NCBI GenBank assembly: GCA_043101635.1
Contig: JBICIE010000158.1
Coordinates: 1-19,750 of the forward strand
DNA: 19,750 bases
Origin: CAYMJK01 sp043101635
GTDB taxonomy: Bacteria > Planctomycetota > Phycisphaerae > Phycisphaerales > UBA1924
Direction of reading: 5' to 3'
Shown: positions 7,235 to 14,920 of the stretch, piece after piece
Layout of the letters: each line of letters opens with the position of its first letter
Numbering within the stretch: the stretch's first letter is position 1
Notes under the pieces: generated by a model
Told to the model about the DNA's origin: nothing
Database searches by the model: none
Seen by the model: only the letters and a program-made list of their open reading frames with translations
Translations under genes and position numbers: made by a program

Positions 7235-8535
7235 GGGCATCCCGCGGCGAAGAGGTTCTGGTAGCACAGGAAGTCGAATACATCGAGTGCGCCGCTGCCG
7301 TCGCAGTCGGCCCGCGGATCACCGAGCGCATACAGCGTCTGAAACGCCAGGAAGTCGAACAGATCCAGCGCGCCATCTCCGGTGAGGTCCGCCGCGCACG
7401 GCGGGGTCAGGATGATCCCATGCGAGGAGGTAAAGCCGGGGCCGGTCCCGGTTGCGGCGATCTGTCCGGCGTCGTTGATGGCGTCGGCGCCCGAGATGGC
7501 CCATCCCTGCGGAATCATGTCATCGAGGAGCTTCGGGACGAAGTCGGTCCAGATGCAGCCGTGCCACTGGAGGGCGGGCCGGCCCGGGGGCGGGCCGATG
7601 AGCACTTCGATGGCCAGGTCGCCGACGATCTCGCCGCGCCCGTTGATCCCGCGGGCAATGGCCCCGACGGCGTCGGGGATGGGCGCCACCGGCAGGATGT
7701 GGGCGCCGGCAGCGCGCCCATGGGCCGGCTCCGGCAGCCACACGAATGGCGTCATCAATCCAATCACTCCGACGATCTGGCCCGCTTCATTGATGTCCAG
7801 CGCATCGCTGGAGGTGGGGATCAGGGGAAGCAACTCATGCAGGCCGGCGGGCATTCCCCAGGCCGGCGCCGGCAGGTGCACGAAGGCCCGCAGGTCCCCG
7901 CTGGGGACATTGGCCTGCCCGGCGACCTGCCCCTGACCGTTGATCGCCCGGGCCCGCCCGTACGGCCCGCCGAGGGTTCCCAGATCCGTGATCGCAAAGG
8001 CGCCGAGCGCCGGGTCAAAGTCCCAGCGCACCGGGTGGGGCCCGATCGAGCCCGCCGGGCGCGACTCCCCGGCGATCTGGCCGCTGTCGTTGATGTCCAG
8101 CGCCAGCGTCGAGCGCCCCGGCAACTCCGGCAGGGCCCACATGCCCGCGTCCCGCCCGTAGGCGGGCGCCGGCAGCCACACGAAGCCCCGGCTGGGCTCG
8201 CCCGGCTGGTTGGAGTAGCCCACGACCTGCCCGGCGCCGTTGACGCCGCTGGCCCGCGACTCAGGCTTGGGGAAGACCCCGGGGGGAACATCCGGCCCGA
8301 GGACTCCAAGGTCCCTCAGGGTTCCGTCGTAGACCACCCCGTGGAGCACCCACGGCTCGGAGACACCCCCGGCGGAGCCGCCGGACACGGCCGAGGAGCC
8401 CGCCACCACGCCGTCGGCGTTGATCGCCGAGAGGGAGCTGGTCCGGTCCGTCAGCGTCCCGACGTCCGTCGGCGAATACTGCTGGCCCGCCGCGGCGCCG
8501 GTCAAAAGGGCGATGGCGGTCGCCTTGGCGCGCAT
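7231..8535 (-). CDS. Secreted HAF-repeat protein with duplicated dockerin-like C-terminus
   Basis: The 434-residue protein begins with a Sec signal peptide (MRAKATAIALLTGAAAGQ). Residues about 35-370 contain at least seven HAF-type repeats with the core [AGD][IV]NxxGQ[IV][AV]G: AINADGVVAG, GVNGAGQVVG, DINDSGQIAG, AINGQGQVAG, DINEAGQIVG, GINGRGEIVG and AINDAGQIAA. These predict a beta-propeller-like extracellular protein. The end is a two-repeat dockerin-like module (DLTGDGALDLFDFLAFQ and DCDGSGALDVFDFLCYQ, then AAGCP) of the GC type found in Phycisphaerales; it probably anchors the protein at the surface. The ATG at 8535 is preferred over 8547 because ATGGAG precedes it at suitable distance and the signal peptide starts there. 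The stop overlaps the phosphatase start. Confidence 0.88.
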   Translation of the reverse strand: MRAKATAIALLTGAAAGQQYSPTDVGTLTDRTSSLSAINADGVVAGSSAVSGGSAGGVSEPWVLHGVVYDGTLRDLGVLGPDVPPGVFPKPESRASGVNGAGQVVGYSNQPGEPSRGFVWLPAPAYGRDAGMWALPELPGRSTLALDINDSGQIAGESRPAGSIGPHPVRWDFDPALGAFAITDLGTLGGPYGRARAINGQGQVAGQANVPSGDLRAFVHLPAPAWGMPAGLHELLPLIPTSSDALDINEAGQIVGVIGLMTPFVWLPEPAHGRAAGAHILPVAPIPDAVGAIARGINGRGEIVGDLAIEVLIGPPPGRPALQWHGCIWTDFVPKLLDDMIPQGWAISGADAINDAGQIAATGTGPGFTSSHGIILTPPCAADLTGDGALDLFDFLAFQTLYALGDPRADCDGSGALDVFDFLCYQNLFAAGCP

Positions 8536-8583
8536 GAGAAGCTCCACACATGGCCGGGGCCGAATCGCCCGTGCCGATCATCT

Positions 8584-8623
8584 CATTGTAACGAAACAAG
8601 GCCCCGGCCGTTCGGCCGGGGCC
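8584..8623 (-). terminator. Intrinsic terminator of glutamate dehydrogenase gene
   Basis: An 11-bp perfect inverted repeat, GGCCCCGGCCG (8600-8610) and its complement (8613-8623), is followed on the minus strand by the T-rich TTGTTTCGTTACAATG. It lies 35 bp after the glutamate dehydrogenase stop. The T-rich tail also contains TACAAT (8590-8585), a good -10 match for the next gene, though a -35 is not obvious. Confidence 0.8.
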
Positions 8624-8657
8624 GCGCGCTGCGGAATGCGGGCTGGCCTCAGGGGCC

Positions 8658-10010
8658 TCAGGGGAAGATGCCGCGGACGGCGTAGACCTGCGCGATGTGG
8701 TCCAGGGCGGAGATGTACGCCGCGGTCCGCATGTCGACCTCGAACTTCTGGCGGGCCAGCAGCGTGCGGCGGGCGGCGATGACCATGTGCCGGTTCAGCT
8801 CCTCATCGACGCGCTCTTCCTGCCAGTACTGGCTGGAGCGGTTCTGGAGCCACTCGAAGTACGAGACGGTCACACCGCCGGCGTTGGCGAGGATGGCCGG
8901 GATGATCTCGATCCCCTTGCGCGCCAGCACCCGGTCTCCGGCAGGCGTGGTGGGGGCGTTGGCGGCCTCGGCCATGACCTTGCAGTCGAGCCACTCGGCT
9001 TCCCGCTCCTTGATCATCTGCTCCAGCGCGGCGGGGACGAACAGGTCCACCGGCGTGCGGTAGAACTCCTCGTTGCTGATCGCTTCGGCGCCCTGGTCGG
9101 GCCGGGCGCCAGCGGGCGTGCCGATGCCGAAGCCGGCGACGCCGCCGGAGAGTTGAACATGCTCGGCAAGGGCGACGCAGTCGATGCCCTGGTCGTTTCG
9201 GATGGAGCCGGTGTGGTCCTGGACCGCCACGATCTTCGCGCCCAGGCTCTGCAGGATCCGGCCGGTCCACGAGCCGACGTTGCCAAAGCCCTGGACGCTC
9301 ACCCGCATGCCATCGATGGGGATGCCCATCTGCGGCAGCAGCTCGGCCACCACATCCACCACGCCCTGGCCGGTGGCCTTTTCCCGGCCCTGCGACCCGC
9401 CGAACTGGATCGGCTTGCCGGTAACGACGCCGAGGGCGTCGGTGGTCTTGTTGCTCATGGAATAGGTGTCGGCGAACCACGCCATCATCTGCGCGTTGGT
9501 GCCCACATCCGGCGCCGGGATGTCCCGGTCCGGACCGATGGTGTGCATGATCGCGTGGCAGAAGCGGCGCGTTACGCGCTCCAGTTCGCCGACGGACAGT
9601 TCGCGCGGGTTGCACTTCACGCCGCCCTTGCCCCCGCCGAAGGGGATGCGCACCAACGAGCACTTCATGGTCATGAGCAGGGCGAGGCTCTTGACATCAT
9701 CCAGGTGCACATCCGGGTGATAGCGGACGCCGCCCTTGTACGGGCCCAGTGCGTTGTTGTGCTGCACCCGGTAGCCCTTGAAGAGCTTGTAGTGGCCATC
9801 ATCCATGCGCACCGGGAAGTGCACCATCAGTTCGTTCTTCGGCTGGGCCAGGATCACCTTGACCCGGTGGCGCAGGTCGAGCACATCTGCCGCGTGCAGC
9901 ATGGTTCCGACCGCCTGCGTGTAGAGATTGTCCGGGTCCGTCGGGAAGCCAAGTTCATCGAAGACGGGGTTGGCGTGGGTCGGCTGCGGCGGCGATGTGA
10001 TGGCGCTCAT
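8658..10010 (-). CDS. gdhA: Glutamate dehydrogenase (Glu/Leu/Phe/Val family)
   Basis: This 450-residue cytoplasmic enzyme interconverts glutamate with 2-oxoglutarate and ammonia using NAD(P). Family motifs are clear: VQHNNALGPYKGGVRYHP and the PFGGGKGGVKCNP segment carrying the catalytic Lys region in the N-terminal substrate domain, PAPDVGTNAQMMAWFADTYS around the catalytic Asp, GFGNVG as the dinucleotide-binding motif, and AEAANAPTTPAGD and ILANAGGVTVSYFEW in the C-terminal half. Length is typical of hexameric bacterial GDH. A leucine or other branched-chain dehydrogenase is less likely because those are shorter (about 350-370 residues). The gene appears monocistronic, with its own terminator and a roughly 200-bp upstream region that separates it from a divergent gene. 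Confidence 0.95.
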   Translation of the reverse strand: MSAITSPPQPTHANPVFDELGFPTDPDNLYTQAVGTMLHAADVLDLRHRVKVILAQPKNELMVHFPVRMDDGHYKLFKGYRVQHNNALGPYKGGVRYHPDVHLDDVKSLALLMTMKCSLVRIPFGGGKGGVKCNPRELSVGELERVTRRFCHAIMHTIGPDRDIPAPDVGTNAQMMAWFADTYSMSNKTTDALGVVTGKPIQFGGSQGREKATGQGVVDVVAELLPQMGIPIDGMRVSVQGFGNVGSWTGRILQSLGAKIVAVQDHTGSIRNDQGIDCVALAEHVQLSGGVAGFGIGTPAGARPDQGAEAISNEEFYRTPVDLFVPAALEQMIKEREAEWLDCKVMAEAANAPTTPAGDRVLARKGIEIIPAILANAGGVTVSYFEWLQNRSSQYWQEERVDEELNRHMVIAARRTLLARQKFEVDMRTAAYISALDHIAQVYAVRGIFP

Positions 10011-10206
10011 GGGCGGGTCCGTGGGCCTGGGGGGCCCGGTTGAATATGGAGCGGTCAGCCCGCGTCTTCAGCGCGGCCGACCGCCCGAACAAGCGGTGGG
10101 ATGTTAGCCGGGCGAGGCCGATTTTCCGAATCTCGCCGGGGGCGCCCGGCGCCCGGCGAGCAGGGCTGAGTACCCTCTCACTGTCGGCCAGCCGCCGGCG
10201 GCGGAT

Positions 10207-10212
10207 GAGGAG
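10207..10212 (+). promoter_or_regulatory. Shine-Dalgarno deciding a GTG start
   Basis: GAGGAG is 7 bases before the GTG at 10220. It overlaps the in-frame ATG at 10205, which has no good ribosome binding site of its own, so the GTG is the better start. Confidence 0.65.
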
Positions 10213-10219
10213 CCCCCCG

Positions 10220-10561
10220 GTGATCCTGTACTGCGCATCGGATCTGCTCTGGGCCACCCGCCTGCGCCGTCTCGCAGACGATCTCGGCCTTCCGGCCCGG
10301 CCCGTCAGGAACCCCGAGATGCTCCGCCAGCGCCTCGCCGAGGGCCCCGCCAGCGCGCTGATCGTCGATCTGGAGGCCGAGGAGGCCGAGGCGGTGCTGG
10401 CCGCCGCCGCGGACTGCCGTCCCGCCCGCATCCTTGCCTTCGGTCCGCACGTGGCCCGCGACCGACTCGGACGGGCCCGGGACCTCGGCGCCGACGAGGT
10501 GCTCACCCGCGGGGCCTTCGAGGCCAATCTCCCGGAGATTCTCACCCGACTCGGCGCCTGA
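10220..10561 (+). CDS. Small receiver-like (pseudo-receiver) protein
   Basis: From the GTG at 10220 the protein has 113 residues; the frame is open from 10040. The pattern of alternating hydrophobic strands and helices (MILYCASDLLWATRLRRLADDLGL, SALIVDL, ARILAFGPHV, ADEVLTRGAF, LPEILTRLG) matches a response-regulator-like alpha/beta fold: a D-L-W start, a central strand ending in VDL where a receiver has its phosphorylatable Asp, and a helix-rich end. The usual acidic pair at the N-terminus is reduced and the conserved Lys is not obvious, so it may not be phosphorylated. I do not recognise a named family; a single-domain regulator is an inference from shape. It is divergent from glutamate dehydrogenase and about 230 bp upstream of rpsA. 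Confidence 0.75.
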   Translation: MILYCASDLLWATRLRRLADDLGLPARPVRNPEMLRQRLAEGPASALIVDLEAEEAEAVLAAAADCRPARILAFGPHVARDRLGRARDLGADEVLTRGAFEANLPEILTRLGA

Positions 10562-10788
10562 TCCGGCCGACTGGACTGCTATCATCCTGGCTCTCCGGCG
10601 CCGCCGGCCCGACCTCTTTATCTCCCGCGCGATCGCGGGACGGGCAGCCCGGAACCATCAGCCGCCCCACCGAGGGGCCGACCGCCTGCGGAGCCGCACT
10701 CGACGGGGCCGCCGGTGATCGATCGGCGAAGCCTGCAGCGCGCCCTGGCGGAGCGCGTCGCGCGGGGTTCGCCAGGAATACGGAACAC
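10562..10788 (+). other. rpsA upstream region with a stable hairpin
   Basis: This 227-bp stretch has no convincing gene. It contains a perfect 7-bp hairpin with a CGAT loop (TCCCGCG 10623-10629 and CGCGGGA 10634-10640) without a T-run after it, and a TATCAT (10580-10585) that resembles a -10 element but lacks a clear -35. There is no strong Shine-Dalgarno sequence before the rpsA ATG (nearest AGGA is about 10 bases away), as is often seen for rpsA. It may be a structured leader used for autoregulation, which is an inference. Confidence 0.4.
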
Positions 10789-12531
10789 ATGATTGATGAA
10801 ACACTGATTGCGTCTCTCGGCATGACCGACACCGAGGCCGACGCGCTGGTGCGCGACGCGCTCGGCGCTGAGGTCGCAGCCGGCGACATGGAGAGCCTTC
10901 TCGGCGAGCAGATCGAGGACTTCCAGCCCGGCAAGCTCATCAGGGGCAAGATCATCGGCTTCGCCGGCGACGATGTCGTCGTCGAGGTCGGCCTCAAGAG
11001 CGAGGGCCTCATCGACCGTGGCGAGTTCGACAGCGAGCCGCGCATCGGCGAGACCATCGATGTGCTGCTGGAGAGCCTCGAGGGCGCCGACGGCGTCATC
11101 CAGCTTTCCAAGCGCAAGGCCGACCGCATCGTCAACTGGCAGCGCATCATCGACACCACCGGCGAGGACGATGTCGTCGAGGGCACCGTGATGCGCCAGA
11201 TCAAGGGCGGCCTGCTCGTCGACATCGGCGTGCCGGTCTTCCTGCCGGCCAGCCAGGTCGACATCCGCCGGCCCCCGGACCTGCGCGACTTCATCGGGCG
11301 CACCATCCGGGCCCGCGTGCTGAAGATCGACACCGACCGGCGCAACATCGTCATCAGCCGCCGGCGCCTCATCGAGCAGGAGCGGGCCGAGGCCAAGCAG
11401 CGCCTCATGGAGACCCTGCACGAGGGTCAACTGGTCACCGGCGTGGTCAAGAACATCGCCGACTTCGGCGCGTTCGTCGACCTCGGCGGCATCGACGGCC
11501 TGCTGCACATCACCGACATGAGCTGGGGGCGCGTCAACCACCCGTCCGAGCTGGTCCGGATCGACGACAAGATCGAGGTCAAGGTCCTCTCCATCGATCA
11601 CGAGAAGGAGAAGATCGCCCTCGGCCTCAAGCAGAAGGATCCCAGCCCCTGGGAGGAGATCGAGGCCAAGTACCCCACCGGGTCGCGCGTCCGCGGCGAG
11701 GTGGTCAACATCATGTCCTACGGCGCCTTCGTCCGGCTGGAAGATGGCATCGAGGGCCTGGTGCACATCTCCGAGATGAGCTGGACCCGGCGGATCAACC
11801 ACCCCTCCGAGCTTGTCAGCGTCGGCGACGAGGTCGATGTGGTCGTCCTCGAGATCGACAAGAACAAGCAGGAGATCAGCCTCGGCATGAAGCAGACCGA
11901 GGTCAATCCCTGGGAACTGGTCGCCGAGAAGTATCCCCCCGGCACCATCATCGAGGGCGAGGTTCGCAACCTGGCCAACTACGGCGCGTTCATCGAGATC
12001 GAGCCGGGCATCGATGGCCTGCTGCACGTCAGTGACATGAGCTGGACCAAGAAGATCACGCACCCCAACGAGGCGCTGGCCAAGGGCGACACCGTCAAGT
12101 GCGTGGTGCTCGATGTCGACCAGGACAAGCAGCGCATCAGCCTGGGCGTCAAGCAGCTCACCGAGGATCCGTGGGTCGCCGCCATCCCCGAGCACTACCG
12201 CCCGGGCATGGTGGTCCGCGGCAAGGTGACCAAGATCACCAACTTCGGCGTCTTCGTCGAACTCGAGGAGGATCTCGAGGGTCTGCTGCACATCTCCGAG
12301 CTGGCCGACCACAAGGTCGAGAACCCGCAGGATGTCGTCAAGCAGGGCGATGAGGTCGATGTCAAGATCCTGCGCGTCGACAGCAGCGATCGCAAGATCG
12401 GCCTGAGCCTCAAGCGGGCCCAGTGGGGCGACACCAGCGGCGCCGAGAGCGGCTCCCAGAAGTTCGACTACCCCACCCGCGGCGGCATGGACGAGCACGG
12501 CTCGATGGGCACCGACAAGATCAAGTTCTGA
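10789..12531 (+). CDS. rpsA: 30S ribosomal protein S1
   Basis: S1 binds mRNA and helps load it on the 30S subunit. The protein has 580 residues with six S1 (OB-fold) domains at about residues 47-109, 128-193, 212-281, 298-368, 385-455 and 473-542. The last four carry the strong RNA-binding signatures (DFGAFVDLGGIDGLLHITDMSW, SYGAFVRLEDGIEGLVHISEMSW, NYGAFIEIEPGIDGLLHVSDMSW, NFGVFVELEEDLEGLLHISEL); the first two are degenerate, as in E. coli S1, where they contact the ribosome. A 40-residue acidic N-terminal extension precedes domain 1 and a short tail with Gly-Gly-Met follows domain 6. A strong terminator follows. Confidence 0.97.
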   Translation: MIDETLIASLGMTDTEADALVRDALGAEVAAGDMESLLGEQIEDFQPGKLIRGKIIGFAGDDVVVEVGLKSEGLIDRGEFDSEPRIGETIDVLLESLEGADGVIQLSKRKADRIVNWQRIIDTTGEDDVVEGTVMRQIKGGLLVDIGVPVFLPASQVDIRRPPDLRDFIGRTIRARVLKIDTDRRNIVISRRRLIEQERAEAKQRLMETLHEGQLVTGVVKNIADFGAFVDLGGIDGLLHITDMSWGRVNHPSELVRIDDKIEVKVLSIDHEKEKIALGLKQKDPSPWEEIEAKYPTGSRVRGEVVNIMSYGAFVRLEDGIEGLVHISEMSWTRRINHPSELVSVGDEVDVVVLEIDKNKQEISLGMKQTEVNPWELVAEKYPPGTIIEGEVRNLANYGAFIEIEPGIDGLLHVSDMSWTKKITHPNEALAKGDTVKCVVLDVDQDKQRISLGVKQLTEDPWVAAIPEHYRPGMVVRGKVTKITNFGVFVELEEDLEGLLHISELADHKVENPQDVVKQGDEVDVKILRVDSSDRKIGLSLKRAQWGDTSGAESGSQKFDYPTRGGMDEHGSMGTDKIKF

Positions 12532-12584
12532 CCGGGCGCACCGAGCCCTGGCTCGGCCGCCACGTCGGCGATCCCGCTCCCTCC

Positions 12585-12611
12585 AACCCCGGGCCCCGGC
12601 CCGGGGTTTTT
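12585..12611 (+). terminator. Rho-independent terminator of rpsA
   Basis: A perfect 11-bp stem, AACCCCGGGCC (12585-12595) paired with GGCCCGGGGTT (12598-12608), is followed by more T (TTTTT in total, 12607-12611). A smaller hairpin, CCGAGCC/GGCTCGG (12541-12556), lies immediately after the stop codon. Confidence 0.95.
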
Positions 12612-12853
12612 GTTGCGCGCCCGGCAACTGCGGGGGACTTGTCCCGGGCCGTTCAAAGAGCAAGCCCCGGCGCCTGCCCGGGGCTCGCAAAGGGGATCCG
12701 TGTTCGACCCGGCCCGAACAGCCGGTACAGTCCGATAGCGGCGGCGCCACCTGGCCCTGCAGCGCCGGCGGCGACTAGCAGAGGGCCAGGAAGCTCAGCA
12801 GCGCCAAGATGGCGATCCGGCGCCGGTTCGACGTGATATGGAGAAGCTCTGAC
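12612..12853. other. Intergenic region with a hairpin and a possible tiny minus-strand ORF
   Basis: About 240 bp without a convincing gene on the plus strand. It holds an inverted repeat AGCCCCGG/CCGGGGCT (12663-12670 and 12678-12685). Read on the minus strand this is followed by TGCTCTTTG, which could end transcription there. A 26-codon minus-strand frame is described separately. A GGAG-AAG ribosome binding site (12840-12846) for the downstream gene lies at the end. Confidence 0.5.
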
Positions 12854-12855
12854 AT
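12775..12855 (-). CDS. Possible tiny hydrophobic peptide
   Basis: Reading on the minus strand, an ATG at 12855 opens a 26-codon frame whose product begins MSELLHITSNRRR and ends in a hydrophobic run, IAILALLSFLALC. An AGGA lies about 8 bases before the ATG, and a hairpin with a T-rich tail follows at 12685-12663. A basic stretch followed by a short hydrophobic segment is what a membrane micro-peptide or leader peptide looks like, but a frame this short also occurs by chance in GC-rich DNA. It overlaps the start of the gene at 12854 on the opposite strand. No function is assigned. Confidence 0.25.
   Translation of the reverse strand: MSELLHITSNRRRIAILALLSFLALC
12840..12846 (+). promoter_or_regulatory. 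Shine-Dalgarno for the gene at 12854
   Basis: GGAGAAG ends 7 bases before the ATG at 12854. It favours this start over the upstream ATG at 12809. Confidence 0.55.
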
Positions 12856-14803
12856 GCTTCGGGTCCTGTCTTCAGTTGTCCGCCTCTACGTCCTACAAGG
12901 GCGGCGCCGGATCGGCCGCACAGCCGCTGGGAGGTGCTGGGGTGGCCTTGGGGCGCCCGGGCGCCGCTTCTCGGACGCCCTGGCGTTGTCTGCACGCAAC
13001 GCTCCGGGTCGCGCGCTGGCAACACTCGTTGCCCTCGCCCCCGGCGTCGCGCAGGCCCAGCCCGCCGGCGAGCAGGCCATGGAGGCCTACCGCCAGGTCG
13101 AAGCCTGGGTCCGCGACTGGACGCCGCCGGAGGATGCCGCGGACGGCCTGGCCACTCCCGTCGGGATCATCCTCCGGTTCGATGGCGAGATCATCGGGCG
13201 CGGGCTGGACCTGACCGGCACGCCCGGCGCCCTGGCCCGGGCCGCGGCACAGGCTCTGGCCGAGGCCGATCTTCGCCTGCCCGTGGACCCGGACGCGGCC
13301 CTGCTGGCGCCGGACGGGGCTGTTGCCGGGCGTGTGACCATCAGTCTGGAACTCGGCGCCGAGCCCGAGGCCCTGCCGGTCCAGACGCTGCAGGAAGTCG
13401 CCCTGCGCCTCAGCCCCGGGCTCGAAGGCGTTGCGGTGCGGGCCGGCGATCAGTGGTCCGGCATGCTTCCGGGCATGATGCTCGCGACCAGGACCGACGC
13501 CGCTGCCGCGGCGGCCATCGCCTTCCGCGAGGTTGCCGGCGAGCGGGCCCGGCAGCTCGCAGGGCCGGCGGTGGATCCGGCGTCTGCCGCGCCCCAGATG
13601 CTCGAGCGGCGCGATGTCACGGTGTATCGCGTGCCTACGACACACCTGGCTCAGCCGGGCCCCGGCGAGGCGCCGATCTTCCTGTATCGCGGCGGGCGCA
13701 TCGTCCCGCTGGAGGCGCTGGACACCGCAGCGCTGCGGCGCTGGAGCGCGTCGATGGCCTCCTTCCTGCTCACCAGGCGTTACCCCGGCGCCGAGCGCTT
13801 TGGCATGATGGGGGCGCTCAACCCGACCGAGGGCCTCGCCCTCCAGATCACGGCGACGCCGGCGCAGCAGGCCATCTGCGCCCTGGCCATGCGCCGGTAC
13901 AGCCAGCTCGATCGCGTCGATCCGACGCTGGCAACGACCTGCGATGTCTTTGCCACGGGCATGCTGCGCGATCTTGATGTTGTGGAGGCGGGGGAGGCGC
14001 CGCCGTGGGAGGCGACGCACGATGCCGCGGCGGTGGTCGTTGCCCTGCTGGAGATTTCCCCGGACGGCGCGTTCGAGGATGTCCGCCTTGCGGATCTCAT
14101 GCAGCGCACGAGCGAGCGGGTGCGCAGCGCCTACACGCCGCTGCGCGGCTACGCCGAGGATGTGCTGCCCGGCGCCGAGGCCATGATCGCCTGGGCCATG
14201 GTGCGCCTTGCGCGCGCAGGGCAGGTCGACAGCGGCACGGCCCGCGCCGCCGTGCGAGCCATCTATCGCGACACACCCGAGGGCGAGCTTGCCACGCACA
14301 TGCCGTGGCTCTGGTACGCCGAGGACGAGCTTGCCGGGCTCGGCGGCGAAGCCGAAGGCGAACTCGGCGCGGCCGGCGCGCTGCGGGCGGTCCGCGACAT
14401 CCTCGCAGAGCATCAACTGGAGTCCGTGGACCTCGACGAGACGACCCGGGACTTCGCCGGCGGGATCGTCTTCACCGGCGCCGGCCCGGCCCTGCCGACC
14501 TGGAACACCGCCCGCCCGCTGTGCGCCATGAGCGCCATGCTGGGCGACGAGCGCATCACGAGCGATGAGGAATTCCTCGCCGAGTTCAACCGCGTCCGGG
14601 CCGGCTTGCGCTTCCTGCGCCAGCTCACCGCCGATGAGGCGACCGGGCACATGTACCGCTTCCCGGCCCGGGCGGCGGGCGGGGTGCGTGCGGCGCCGTG
14701 GGACCAGACCATGCCGCCGGACGCCACCAGCCTGTCGCTGCTGTGCGTGGTGGAGACGCTGGAGAGCATGGAGGCGTGGCTGGGGCGGCAGGAGCGACAG
14801 TAA
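12854..14803 (+). CDS. Large exported protein of unknown function
   Basis: From ATG 12854 the protein has 649 residues. The first 45 residues are Arg-rich and look little like coding sequence; a good Sec signal (RALATLVALAPGVAQAQP) only begins at about residue 53. A TTG at 12986 would give a compact signal peptide (MSARNAPGRALATL...) but has no ribosome binding site, so the start is unsettled. Residues about 90-220 (TPVGIILRFDGEIIGRGLDL ... EGVAVRAGDQWSGMLPGMML) weakly resemble an AMMECR1-like fold. The C-terminal two thirds is helical and Ala-rich with several conserved-looking blocks (TGHMYRFPARAAGG, MPPDATSLSLLCVVETLE) that could form an alpha-helical toroid. It appears to be a single gene, downstream of the rpsA terminator. 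No function is assigned. Confidence 0.7.
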   Translation: MLRVLSSVVRLYVLQGRRRIGRTAAGRCWGGLGAPGRRFSDALALSARNAPGRALATLVALAPGVAQAQPAGEQAMEAYRQVEAWVRDWTPPEDAADGLATPVGIILRFDGEIIGRGLDLTGTPGALARAAAQALAEADLRLPVDPDAALLAPDGAVAGRVTISLELGAEPEALPVQTLQEVALRLSPGLEGVAVRAGDQWSGMLPGMMLATRTDAAAAAAIAFREVAGERARQLAGPAVDPASAAPQMLERRDVTVYRVPTTHLAQPGPGEAPIFLYRGGRIVPLEALDTAALRRWSASMASFLLTRRYPGAERFGMMGALNPTEGLALQITATPAQQAICALAMRRYSQLDRVDPTLATTCDVFATGMLRDLDVVEAGEAPPWEATHDAAAVVVALLEISPDGAFEDVRLADLMQRTSERVRSAYTPLRGYAEDVLPGAEAMIAWAMVRLARAGQVDSGTARAAVRAIYRDTPEGELATHMPWLWYAEDELAGLGGEAEGELGAAGALRAVRDILAEHQLESVDLDETTRDFAGGIVFTGAGPALPTWNTARPLCAMSAMLGDERITSDEEFLAEFNRVRAGLRFLRQLTADEATGHMYRFPARAAGGVRAAPWDQTMPPDATSLSLLCVVETLESMEAWLGRQERQ

Positions 14804-14843
14804 TCGTCCGATAATCCGAAGTGATTGGCCGGGCGGCTGGCCC

Positions 14844-14872
14844 TTGACGCGGCGCGGCGGTTCTGTTAGGCT
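14844..14872 (+). promoter_or_regulatory. Sigma-70-like promoter of the first anchor-paralog gene
   Basis: TTGACG (14844-14849) and TAGGCT (14867-14872) are separated by exactly 17 bp, and TG precedes the -10 box by one base (TGTTAGGCT). The ATG of the gene is at 14921. The same arrangement precedes the second paralog. Confidence 0.8.
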
Positions 14873-14920
14873 CGCGATGGGCAGTCGTTGCCCATCGAGA
14901 AGAGAGACAGGAGACGAGAC

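Noticed and set aside
12541..12556. A 7-bp hairpin directly after the rpsA stop as the terminator.
   Set aside because: It lacks a T-run; the 11-bp hairpin at 12585-12608 followed by T5 is the real terminator.
10618..12750. A 710-codon minus-strand frame opposite rpsA.
   Set aside because: It is an antisense shadow of rpsA with a repetitive Asp/Leu/His-rich product that mirrors the S1 repeats.
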